Below are positions 8,820 through 17,384 of a DNA stretch of 64,000 nucleotides, in pieces (the stretch's first letter is position 1; every line of letters starts with the position of its first letter). Below the pieces are notes generated by a model. The model saw only the letters and a list, made by a program, of their open reading frames with translations, was not told where the DNA came from and ran no database searches. A program made the translations under genes and the position numbers. The DNA comes from Fibrobacterota bacterium (lineage in GTDB: Bacteria; Fibrobacterota; Fibrobacteria; UBA11236): NCBI GenBank assembly GCA_947466585.1, contig CANIEU010000002.1, forward strand, positions 124,001 to 188,000, given 5' to 3'.

Positions 8820-8822
8820 ATT

Positions 8823-9767
8823 ATGACCTCACAGGCTTCCAATCTTTTCCCCCACGCCGACGCGTATCGCGCGCATTTGCTGCTGGAACGGCGCTTGGCG
8901 ACGAATACGGCCGACGGGTATCTCTCCGATTTGCGGGTTTGCTGGGCCGCGCTCGGCGGGCGGGAGAATTCCGCGCCCGAGTCCCTGCTGACCCGCGAAA
9001 ACCTGAACGCGCTCTTCGCAGACTTCGCCGCACTCGGGCTCACGCCTGCGACTTTGGCCCGATACCTCGCGGCTTTGCGCGGCTATGCGGAGTTTCTCGG
9101 CGATAGTCTCCGACAACCCGGGGTGGAGGATAATCCGCTGCAAGGCGTGCGTTTGCCCAAAGCGCAGCGCTATAAACCCCGCGCCTTGAGCGCGAAGGAA
9201 ATGCGCGATCTGTACGCTTCGGTGGAGGCCCGGGTGGCGACCGGGGAGAAGGGCGCGCGGCGGGATGCGGTTCTGTTGGAACTGCTCTACGGCCTCGGCT
9301 TGCGTGTTTCCGAGGCCATCACGCTTCCGCTCGACGCGCTGCACTTCGAGGATGATGTGGCCCTCATTCAGGGCAAGGGCAACAAGCAGCGTCTCGTCCC
9401 GTTGGGTGCCAAGGTGCAAGCGACCTTGCGGGATTGGATATTCGAGGAACGGGGATCGATTGCGAAACCCTCTATCGCGACGTTGCTGGTGAGTGCCCGG
9501 GGCGGGTCCCTGTCGCGCATGAGCGCGTGGAACCGGGTCCGCAAGATCTGTCTGGATGCGGGCCTCGATGCGGAAACGGCGGAGACGATTTCGCCGCATA
9601 CCTTTCGTCACACCTTCGCGACGCATCTCATCGAAGCCGGCGCCGATCTGCGTGCGGTGCAGGAGTTGCTGGGCCACGCCGACATTTCGACCACGCAAAT
9701 TTACACGCATTTGGATCAGGATTATCTGCGCGAGGTCCACCAGTCGTTTCATCCGCGGAACAAATGA
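8823..9767 (+). CDS. xerD: Tyrosine recombinase XerC/XerD family
   Basis: LLYGLGLRVSEAITLPLD, ISPHTFRHTFATHLIEAGADLRAVQELLGHADISTTQIYTHLDQDYLREV: R-H-R-H-Y catalytic set. Confidence 0.88.
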   Translation: MTSQASNLFPHADAYRAHLLLERRLATNTADGYLSDLRVCWAALGGRENSAPESLLTRENLNALFADFAALGLTPATLARYLAALRGYAEFLGDSLRQPGVEDNPLQGVRLPKAQRYKPRALSAKEMRDLYASVEARVATGEKGARRDAVLLELLYGLGLRVSEAITLPLDALHFEDDVALIQGKGNKQRLVPLGAKVQATLRDWIFEERGSIAKPSIATLLVSARGGSLSRMSAWNRVRKICLDAGLDAETAETISPHTFRHTFATHLIEAGADLRAVQELLGHADISTTQIYTHLDQDYLREVHQSFHPRNK

Positions 9768-9917
9768 TTGCAGAGATTCCCGGAATTCGTGCCACCCGGG
9801 AGAAAATCGACCAAAATCCCCTGAAAATCTCCCGAAATTGAGCGATTCCGGAGGCCCCATCCCTGTGCATTTCTGCTAAATTTGGGGGCTCAAAAACCGT
9901 TCGCAGAAAGGTTCTTC

Positions 9918-11183
9918 ATGTCCTCCTCCGCCGCCTCCAAACTGCTCACCGCCCCCCTTTCTTCCGTCGATCCCGAGATCGCGGGTTTGATCGACCGCGA
10001 GGCGGCTCGTCAGGAGCACGAGATCGAATTGATCGCGTCGGAGAACACGGTCAGCAAGGCCGTGCTGGAGGCGATGGGCTCGGTGTTCACGAACAAGTAT
10101 TCCGAAGGCTATGCGGGCAAGCGTTACTACGGCGGCAACGAAGTGGTGGACGTGATGGAGCAGCTCGCGATCAACCGTGCGAAAGAGTTGTTCGGCGCCG
10201 AGCACGTGAACGTGCAGCCTCTGTCGGGTTCGCCGGCGAACCTTGCGGTGTACATGGCCGTGTGCAAGCCCGGCGACAAGGTGCTCGGCCTCAAGCTCGA
10301 CCACGGCGGACATCTGTCGCACGGTCATCCGGTTAACTTCTCGGGCCTGAACTACAACTTCGCGCAGTACGAGGTGGATGAAAAGACCTGCCGCATCGAC
10401 ATGGACAAGGTGCGCGAGATCGCGCTGCGCGAGCGCCCCCGCATGATCATCGCGGGTTTCTCGGCCTATTCGCGCGACATTGACTGGAAGGCTTTCAAGA
10501 GTATCGCCGACGAAGTCGGCGCTGTGACCTTCGGCGACATCGCGCACATCGCGGGTCTGATCGCTGGTAAGCAACTTGAGAACCCGGTGCCGATTTTCGA
10601 TATCGTGACGACCACCACGCACAAAACCTTGCGCGGTCCGCGCGGCGCGATCATCATGACCAAGGGAGCCTTCAAGAAGGACATCGATCGCACCGTGTTC
10701 CCGGGCATCCAGGGCGGCCCGCACGATCACATCAACGCCGCCAAGGCGGTGTGCTTCAAGGAAGCGCTCACCACCGATTTTCAGGACTATGCCAAGCAGG
10801 TCATTCTCAACGCGAAGACGCTGGCCGGCGAACTGATGAGCCGCGGCTACCGCATCCTGACTGACGGCACGGACAACCACCTGATGGTGGTCGATCTGCG
10901 CTCCAAGGATCTTGCGGGCAAGGCTTCGGAGATCGCGCTGGAGAAGGTGGGCATTTCCTGCTCGCGTTCCACCGTACCGTTCGATACCAAGAAGGCCCTC
11001 GACCCCTCGGGCATCCGCTTGGGCACGCCTTCGCTGACGACGCGCGGCATGGGCGAAGCCGAGACCAAGGCCGTCGCGGGCTTCATCGACGCGGCGCTCA
11101 TGAACGCCAGCGACGATGCGAAGCTGGCGTCGATCCGCGGCCAGGTGGCGGAATTGTGCAACAAGTTCCCGATCTACGTTTGA
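9918..11183 (+). CDS. glyA: Serine hydroxymethyltransferase
   Basis: HEIELIASENTVSKAVLEAMGSVFTNKYSEGYAGKRYYGGNEVVD, VTTTTHKTLRGPRGAII. Confidence 0.97.
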   Translation: MSSSAASKLLTAPLSSVDPEIAGLIDREAARQEHEIELIASENTVSKAVLEAMGSVFTNKYSEGYAGKRYYGGNEVVDVMEQLAINRAKELFGAEHVNVQPLSGSPANLAVYMAVCKPGDKVLGLKLDHGGHLSHGHPVNFSGLNYNFAQYEVDEKTCRIDMDKVREIALRERPRMIIAGFSAYSRDIDWKAFKSIADEVGAVTFGDIAHIAGLIAGKQLENPVPIFDIVTTTTHKTLRGPRGAIIMTKGAFKKDIDRTVFPGIQGGPHDHINAAKAVCFKEALTTDFQDYAKQVILNAKTLAGELMSRGYRILTDGTDNHLMVVDLRSKDLAGKASEIALEKVGISCSRSTVPFDTKKALDPSGIRLGTPSLTTRGMGEAETKAVAGFIDAALMNASDDAKLASIRGQVAELCNKFPIYV

Positions 11184-12337
11184 CGCCATCATCATCGGTC
11201 ACTTCGACAGGCTCAGTGACCGGTGATCTGATCGCCCGCGCGTTGAAGGTGAAACAGTCCTTCGATCTCGCGGGGCGGCGCATCTGGCCCAACGCATACC
11301 TCGCACCCATGTCGGGCGTCACGGATATCTGCTTCCGTCGTCTCGTCTCGCGCCTTGCGGGTGGGCGCACGGGCCTGCTGGTATCGGAATTCGTTTCGGT
11401 GCAGGTTCTGACCCAACCCGGCGGCCGTGAGAATGCAAAGTCCGCGCGTGAGATGGCTTTCGCTGAGGAAGAGCGCCCGTTCTCCATTCAGATTTTCGGT
11501 GCTGATGCCGCCAAAATGGGTGAGGGGGCCAGTATCGCCGCCGCCACGGGCTGCGACTTCATCGAGATCAACTGCGGATGCCCGGCCCCCAAGGTGGTCG
11601 GCAAAGGCGGCGGTTCGGGGCTTCTGCGTGACCTGCCCAACCTCGCGAACATTTTGCGTACCGTTAAAGCATCGGTCGACATTCCCGTCACCATCAAGGT
11701 ACGCGTGGGCTGGAACGACGATCTCATCACCTTGTTCGAGACGCTGAAGATCGCCGAAGCCGAAGGCGCGGCAGCCTTCGTGATCCACGGCCGCACGCGC
11801 GCGCAGGGCTACAAAGGCTTGGCAAACTGGGACCTGATCGCGGAGGCCAAGCGACGCGCCCCCGCGCACTTGCCGGTGATCGGCAACGGCGATGTCGTGC
11901 GCGCGGCGGATGTGATCCATCGTTTGGAAACCTACGGCGTGGACGGCGTGGCCGTGGGTCGGGGCGCCATGCACAACCCATGGATCTTCGCCCAAGTCGC
12001 CGACCTGTACGAAGGGAAGACACCGAAGGAACCCGGGAAATTGGATTACCTGTGGGTATTCTCCGAATACGAAACGTTGTTGCGTGAACAGATGGACCTC
12101 GACCTGCGCGTGCTCGGCAAGCTCAAGCAGATGGCGGCGCGCATTCTCAAGGGGCTCCCTGGCGGGTCTTTGGCGCGGCTGTCTCTGTTGCGCTCGCAGA
12201 GCGTGGAAGAGTTCCGGGGTCACCTGCACGATTACTTCGCCGGCATGGGCGAAGTCACGCGCGACTACGGCGTGCTGACTGAGTTGAACGGGAGTGATCA
12301 GACCGAAGTCGTGACCGGGAACACTTACATGAACTAG
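11156..12337 (+). CDS. dus: tRNA-dihydrouridine synthase (start uncertain, possibly GTG near 11217)
   Basis: NAYLAPMSGVTDICFRRL, FIEINCGCPAPKVVGKGGGSGLL, VIHGRTRAQGYKG, VIGNGDV; ORF overlaps glyA unless a downstream start is used. Confidence 0.9.
   Translation: MQQVPDLRLTPSSSVTSTGSVTGDLIARALKVKQSFDLAGRRIWPNAYLAPMSGVTDICFRRLVSRLAGGRTGLLVSEFVSVQVLTQPGGRENAKSAREMAFAEEERPFSIQIFGADAAKMGEGASIAAATGCDFIEINCGCPAPKVVGKGGGSGLLRDLPNLANILRTVKASVDIPVTIKVRVGWNDDLITLFETLKIAEAEGAAAFVIHGRTRAQGYKGLANWDLIAEAKRRAPAHLPVIGNGDVVRAADVIHRLETYGVDGVAVGRGAMHNPWIFAQVADLYEGKTPKEPGKLDYLWVFSEYETLLREQMDLDLRVLGKLKQMAARILKGLPGGSLARLSLLRSQSVEEFRGHLHDYFAGMGEVTRDYGVLTELNGSDQTEVVTGNTYMN
11196..11222. repeat. REP-like palindrome at glyA/dus junction
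   Basis: CGGTCACT-TCGACAGGCTC-AGTGACCG, perfect 8-bp inverted repeat around the TTCGACAGGCTCAG core. Confidence 0.75.
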
Positions 12338-12384
12338 CCGGCGCCTGCGCCCGTCGCGGGAATTAGATTCCGTGTGGAGGTTCC

Positions 12385-13398
12385 ATGGCCGAGTCCGATA
12401 AAAATGGTGTCGTATCCCCGGCCTCCGACGGTTCCGTCGCCTCCATCGCCTTTGAAACCGCCGCGAGCCATGCTTCGCGGAGCGTGCCGGTGGCCGCACC
12501 CCAAGACACTGCTGGCGCGGTGCGCGCCTCGCTGATCGGCGCGAACTTCGAATGCGTCTCGCACATCGCGGTGTTAGAGAACGCGCGCTTTACGGGGCTG
12601 TTGCGCGTCGAAACCTTGATGAACGCGCCGGCGGACGCGGTCGTGTCGGCCTTGATGGATCGCGATCCGCCTGTGGTCTCTCCGGGCGTCGATCAGGAAT
12701 TGGCATCATGGAAGGCGCTCAAACACGGCGAGGCCGCCTTGGCGGTGGTCGGTGTCGACGGCGCATTCCATGGCGTCATTCCTCCGCAGAAACTGCTCGC
12801 GGTGCTGCTTGCCGAGCACGAGGAGGATCTGTCGCACCTCGGCGGCTTTCTGCAGTCGTCCGCGGTGGCTCGGCAGAACAGCATCGAAAGCGTGGCGCGC
12901 CGATTCAAGCATCGTTTGCCCTGGCTACTGGTCGGTCTCGGGGGCGCATTCTTTACGGCGGGTATCGTCGGCGGTTTCGAGGAGAAGCTGAAGGCGCATG
13001 TGATGCTGGCCTTCTTCATTCCCGCGGTGGTGTATCTCGCCGATGCGGTAGGGACGCAAACCGAGACGGTGGTGATTCGCGGGTTGTCGCTGGGCGTGCG
13101 CCTGCGCTCGATCCTGCTGCGCGAAATCCTCACCGGACTCGCGATCGGGGCGGTGCTGGCCCTGCTTTCGTGGCCGTTGCTCTACCTGATCTGGGGCGCG
13201 GCCGACGTGGCCTTAGGTGTTTCTCTCTCGTTGTTCGCGGCCTGCTCCACGGCGACCTTGGCCGCCATCAGTGTGCCGTGGGCGCTTACCAAATTCGGCG
13301 TCGATCCCGCGTTCGGCAGCGGACCTCTCGCAACCGTGATTCAGGATATTCTGTCCATCGCGATTTACTTGGCGGTGGTTACGGTTGTCGTGAATTAG
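12385..13398 (+). CDS. MgtE-type magnesium transporter (CBS region + MgtE membrane domain)
   Basis: RRFKHRLPWLLVGLGGAFFTAGIVGGFEEKL...FFIPAVVYLADAVGTQTETVVIRGLSLG matches MgtE core; N-terminal CBS-like region. Confidence 0.85.
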   Translation: MAESDKNGVVSPASDGSVASIAFETAASHASRSVPVAAPQDTAGAVRASLIGANFECVSHIAVLENARFTGLLRVETLMNAPADAVVSALMDRDPPVVSPGVDQELASWKALKHGEAALAVVGVDGAFHGVIPPQKLLAVLLAEHEEDLSHLGGFLQSSAVARQNSIESVARRFKHRLPWLLVGLGGAFFTAGIVGGFEEKLKAHVMLAFFIPAVVYLADAVGTQTETVVIRGLSLGVRLRSILLREILTGLAIGAVLALLSWPLLYLIWGAADVALGVSLSLFAACSTATLAAISVPWALTKFGVDPAFGSGPLATVIQDILSIAIYLAVVTVVVN

Positions 13399-13447
13399 GG
13401 GCGAGTCACTGCGCGGTTCGGCCCGTGACGGTGCGCCGCGTGGGCGA

Positions 13448-14050
13448 TCATCCCGCGGCGGGCCTTTCGCCCACGCGCAGCAGCCGCCGCAAATAATTGC
13501 GGATATCCTCCGGCCAAGTCCGGATCCACGCATCGAAACGCGCCGGGTCGCCCGCATACAGCGCGCGCGAGGCTTCCTCGAAGTTGGGAAGGTCTCCGGC
13601 CATCGCCCACATGAACGCGCCCACGGCATCGCGACGCTGAACCGCTTGGTCTTTTTCCGGCTCTTTGCCCCGCGCTTCTTCGACGAGGCGGCGGATGGCG
13701 GCGGAAGCGCCCTGCGGTTGGCGTTCGAGCCATTCCCAGTGGCGGGGGAAGAGCGAGATCTCGCGACTCACCACACCGAGGCGCGGGCGTCCTGGACCGG
13801 TGCGCCTCGGCATGAGGTCGTCGAGAGATCGGAACAGCGGATGCCAGGCGAGACGCTCGAGCACTTCTTCCGGAGTTCCTTCCAAATCGAAATCGACCTG
13901 CTTACCGGTGCCGTCTTCGAATACGAGAACGGGCGGGGTGTTGGTGAGCTGGTCGAAGACCTTCTTCACGGCCTGCACGACAGGCTCCACCGCCCCCGTT
14001 GCGAGGACTTGGTGGCCGATAAAGGCGGTGAACGTGCGAATGGTGGCCAT
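13448..14050 (-). CDS. DUF2239 family protein
   Basis: MATIRTFTAFIGHQVLATG...LVFEDGTGKQVDFDLEG...GPGRPRLGVVSREISLFPRHWEWLERQPQGASAAIRRLVEEAR. Confidence 0.85.
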   Translation of the reverse strand: MATIRTFTAFIGHQVLATGAVEPVVQAVKKVFDQLTNTPPVLVFEDGTGKQVDFDLEGTPEEVLERLAWHPLFRSLDDLMPRRTGPGRPRLGVVSREISLFPRHWEWLERQPQGASAAIRRLVEEARGKEPEKDQAVQRRDAVGAFMWAMAGDLPNFEEASRALYAGDPARFDAWIRTWPEDIRNYLRRLLRVGERPAAG

Positions 14051-14099
14051 GGGAACCCCTCTTTTTCGGTCTTTTGGGCCAATTTTTTGGCCCGAAAGC

Positions 14100-14138
14100 A
14101 TTTATACCCGGATAATATAATATGACCCGGGTATAAAT
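14100..14138 (-). promoter_or_regulatory. Perfect 12-bp inverted repeat upstream of DUF2239 gene (candidate operator)
   Basis: ATTTATACCCGG-N15-CCGGGTATAAAT; spacer is AT-rich (ataatataatatgac) with -10-like sequence. Confidence 0.7.
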
Positions 14139-14193
14139 AAAGGGGAGCTAGATCATGTGGATCACGGGTTTTTCAGGAATTTGTTCAGGAAGG

Positions 14194-14228
14194 GCAAAAA
14201 AACCGGATTTTATCCGACCCTTTTTTTC
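14194..14228 (-). terminator. Putative terminator downstream of phosphomannomutase gene
   Basis: aaaaaaaccGGATtttATCCgaccctttttttt: short GC stem flanked by A and T tracts. Confidence 0.5.
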
Positions 14229-14248
14229 TTCATGCGTTCGCGTTTCTT

Positions 14249-15619
14249 CTAGTGACTCATCCCGATCTGGATGTGGCCGAACTCTTGGAGCTTGTTCAAC
14301 ACCTCGTTCTTGATCTCCTCCAACCGCTCCGGCGTACGCGCCTCGAAGCGCGTTACAAGAGAGGGCTGCGTGTTGGAAGCACGCATGAGACCCCAACCAT
14401 CCCCGAACAGGATGCGGACCCCATCGATGTCGATCACATCATACTTCGCTGAGAAGTAGGCGGCGGCTTCTTTCGCAATGCGGAACTTTTCGTCGTCGTT
14501 GTCGCAACCGCAACGAATCTCCGGTGTGTTGTAATAACGCGGCACGCCATCGAGCAACTGCGTCGGCTTCTTGCCCGTCTTGTCCATGATCTCGAGCAAA
14601 CGGCAGGCCGCGTAGATCGCGTCGTCGTAGCCGAAGTAGCGGTCCGCGAAAAACACGTGACCGCTGAGCTCGCCGGCGAGGGGAGCCTTCTCCTCCGACA
14701 TCTTTTTCTTCAGCAGCGAATGGCCGACCTTCCACAGAATGGGAATGCCGCCGGCCTTGGTGATCTCTTCCTCCAACGCCATCGAGGACTTCACCTCGTA
14801 GATGATCTTGCTTCCGGGGAGGTCGAGGAGAAGGTCCTTCGCATAGATCAGCGTCAGCAAATCGCCCGGGATGAGGACGCCCTTTTCGTCGATGATGCCC
14901 ACGCGATCGGAGTCGCCGTCGAGCCCGATACCCACTTCAAAGCCTAGTTCGACCACCTTCTTGCCCAGTTCCACCACGTTCTCTGCCACAGTCGGATCGG
15001 GATGGTGATTCGGGAAGTTTCCGTCCACGGTGTCATAGATGCTCACGACTTCGGCGCCGATGCACTCGAAGATGCGCTTTCCGAACAGGGCGCCCGTCGC
15101 GTTCGCCGGATCGAATACCATCTTGATTTTGCGGCTCAGCTTGAACTTGGAAGCGATGTAGTCGATATAGTCCTCGGTGATATCCTGCTTCACCGTTTCG
15201 CCCGTGCCGTCCACAAACTCGCCTGCGAGTGCGATGTCACGGATATGGGTGATCTCTGCACCGAACATGGTGGTCTTACCCACGCCCAACTTGATGCCGT
15301 TGTATTCCTTGGGATTGTGACTCGCCGTGATCATCGCAATACCGTCGACCGGCAAATGATACGCGGCGAAGTAACACAGAGGAGAGGTCACCGTGCCGAT
15401 GTCGATCACGTTGATGCCCGTGGAGTTGATCGCCGCAATGAAGGAGTCCATGAGTTCGCGGGTGTGCGTGCGCACGTCGCCGCCCACGGCGACGCGCTTG
15501 AGCCCTAGGCTGTGGAGATGCGTGCCGAAGGCCTTCGCGATCAGCGCGATGGTGTCGACGTTGAGTTCCTTAGGAACGAGACCGCGAATGTCGTATTCAC
15601 GAAAGATGGAGGGGGTCAT
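14249..15619 (-). CDS. Phosphomannomutase/phosphoglucomutase
   Basis: MTPSIFREYDIRGLVPKELN, ITASHNPKEYNGIKLG, GLDGDSDRVGIID, SNTQPSLVTRFEA. Confidence 0.93.
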   Translation of the reverse strand: MTPSIFREYDIRGLVPKELNVDTIALIAKAFGTHLHSLGLKRVAVGGDVRTHTRELMDSFIAAINSTGINVIDIGTVTSPLCYFAAYHLPVDGIAMITASHNPKEYNGIKLGVGKTTMFGAEITHIRDIALAGEFVDGTGETVKQDITEDYIDYIASKFKLSRKIKMVFDPANATGALFGKRIFECIGAEVVSIYDTVDGNFPNHHPDPTVAENVVELGKKVVELGFEVGIGLDGDSDRVGIIDEKGVLIPGDLLTLIYAKDLLLDLPGSKIIYEVKSSMALEEEITKAGGIPILWKVGHSLLKKKMSEEKAPLAGELSGHVFFADRYFGYDDAIYAACRLLEIMDKTGKKPTQLLDGVPRYYNTPEIRCGCDNDDEKFRIAKEAAAYFSAKYDVIDIDGVRILFGDGWGLMRASNTQPSLVTRFEARTPERLEEIKNEVLNKLQEFGHIQIGMSH

Positions 15620-15643
15620 GGGAGTCCTGCGTGGGCGAAGATG

Positions 15644-15685
15644 TTTTCAATGAACAATGCGGAATGAACGATGAAGAATAAAAAA
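15644..15685. repeat. Heptamer tandem repeat, single arm (locus F)
   Basis: ttttcaa tgaacaa tgcggaa tgaacga tgaagaa taaaaaa, between phosphomannomutase start and glgC stop. Confidence 0.6.
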
Positions 15686-15723
15686 CCGGAAAAGCGTTTC
15701 TGCGCCGATCCGGCTCGATCTAT

Positions 15724-16980
15724 TTACGAAATCCCGCCTTTAACGTCGGGGACGATCACGGTTTCCTTGGCCACCACCACGATGCCCGTGTCGGTGACGT
15801 GGAAGCGCTTGCGGTCCTCTTCGAGATCAACGCCGATCTGGAAACCGGGAGGGATATGCACTCCCTTTTCGATGATCGCACGGTGTACGATGGCACCGCC
15901 GCCGATATTTACCTGCGGAAAAAGGATGCTGTCAGATACCTTGGCGTGGCTGTGGATCGTGCACCCCGGCGACAAAACCGTGCGCACTGCGCGGCCACCG
16001 GAGAGGATGCAACCTTCCGAAACGATCGAGTCTTCCGAAATGCCGCGGCGGCCTTCCTGGTCGCCCTTGCCGAACACGAATTTGGCGGGCGGAAGGTTCC
16101 AGTTCACGGTGCGTAGCGGCCACTTCGAGTTATACAAGTTGAATTTAGGCGTCACCGCACAGATATCCATGTTCGCTTCGTAGAAGGCTTCGAGGGTACC
16201 GATGTCGCGCCAATACCCCGCCGCGCCCTCCGCTTCGCCGCGGATGCGGTTGGTCTGGAAGTCGTACACGTACACCGGATGGTGGTTGTAAATCGAGGGC
16301 AGAATGTCGCGGCCGAAATCGTGCTGCGAATGTTCGAGCTTGCTGTCGGCGAGCAGCTCACGCACCAGATACTTGCTGTTGAAGATGTAGTTGCCCATGG
16401 AGGCCAGGGCCCAACCCGGGCGGCCCGGCATGGCCTTGGGACGCGCGGGCTTTTCTTCGAAGCCGATCATGCGGCCTTCTTCATCGACCTCAACCACGCC
16501 GAACTGCGTGGCTTCGTCGATGGGCACGGGAATCGCCGAGATGGTGGCCACCGCACTCTTCTGCATGTGGTAGGTCAGCATCTGCTTGATGTCCATCTTG
16601 TAGATGTGATCTCCGCCGAACACGGCCACGTAATCGGGGCGCACGTCACGGATGAGGTTCACATTCTGATAGATCGCATCGGCGGTCCCCTCGTACCAGT
16701 TCATTCCCATGCGCATTTGCGCCGGCACGAGATCGACGTATTGGTCGAGATTGCGGTTGAGCTGCCATGCCGTGGCGATGTGGCGGTTCAGTGAATCCGA
16801 CTTGAACTGGGTGAGCACCTTGATGCGGTGGCAACCCGAGTTCACGAAGTTGTTGAGCACGAAGTCGATCACGCGGTACTTGCCGGCGAAGTGCACGGCG
16901 GGTTTGGCGCGATCCTGGGTGAGCGGTTGCAGGCGGGATCCTTGTCCGCCTGCCAAAATCATCGCGAGGAGGTTATCCAT
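15724..16980 (-). CDS. glgC: Glucose-1-phosphate adenylyltransferase
   Basis: [61 protein letters not shown]. Confidence 0.96.
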   Translation of the reverse strand: MDNLLAMILAGGQGSRLQPLTQDRAKPAVHFAGKYRVIDFVLNNFVNSGCHRIKVLTQFKSDSLNRHIATAWQLNRNLDQYVDLVPAQMRMGMNWYEGTADAIYQNVNLIRDVRPDYVAVFGGDHIYKMDIKQMLTYHMQKSAVATISAIPVPIDEATQFGVVEVDEEGRMIGFEEKPARPKAMPGRPGWALASMGNYIFNSKYLVRELLADSKLEHSQHDFGRDILPSIYNHHPVYVYDFQTNRIRGEAEGAAGYWRDIGTLEAFYEANMDICAVTPKFNLYNSKWPLRTVNWNLPPAKFVFGKGDQEGRRGISEDSIVSEGCILSGGRAVRTVLSPGCTIHSHAKVSDSILFPQVNIGGGAIVHRAIIEKGVHIPPGFQIGVDLEEDRKRFHVTDTGIVVVAKETVIVPDVKGGIS

Positions 16981-17234
16981 GGGGCCTTCCGGGTGGGCAC
17001 GAAATCAGATGAAGTCTGTTGAAAAACGGACGCAAAAACCGCGAGAAAACCGTGCGAAACGGCAGAAACGGGCTCGTTTCGGTAATATAGGGCATCACTC
17101 TTTGAATTGCGCTGGATTCGCTGAATTTTTGCCGAAATTTGACGCGGCGGCGTCGTTTTCCCCCGGTTGGAAACGAACCGGAACCAGAATCGAAGTACGC
17201 GCAGTACCCGAAGTGGACGGAGAACGGAGAAGAT

Positions 17235-17309
17235 TGGTAGAGCGTAGGGGAGTTGAACCCCTGCTACCGCCGTGAGAGGGCAGTGTCCTAACCACTAGAC
17301 GAACGCTCC
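17235..17309 (-). tRNA. tRNA-Glu (anticodon CTC), CCA encoded
   Basis: Minus strand GGAGCGTTCGTCTAGTGGTTAGGACACTGCCCTCTCACGGCGGTAGCAGGGGTTCAACTCCCCTACGCTCTACCA; cloverleaf with anticodon loop CTCTCAC. Confidence 0.92.
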
Positions 17310-17329
17310 AAGGGACGGGAAAGATAAAC

Positions 17330-17357
17330 AAAAAGGCGAGGTTGCCCCCGCCTTTTT
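17330..17357. terminator. Bidirectional Rho-independent terminator
   Basis: AAAAAGGCGAGG..CCCCGCCTTTTT between isomerase stop and tRNA-Glu. Confidence 0.8.
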
Positions 17358-17384
17358 GTGTTCCGAAAAGCCGAATGCGGATCG

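Noticed and set aside
8823-9767. Integrase marking a mobile island
   Set aside because: Sequence and context (yicC, glyA) fit housekeeping XerC/D; no attachment sites or phage genes seen nearby.
9876-11195. 439-aa ORF on - strand
   Set aside because: Antisense shadow of glyA.
11213-12499. 428-aa ORF on - strand
   Set aside because: Antisense shadow of dus; no conserved motif.
12552-13496. 314-aa ORF in another frame of the mgtE region
   Set aside because: Arg/Gly-rich alternate-frame ORF overlapping the convincing MgtE frame.
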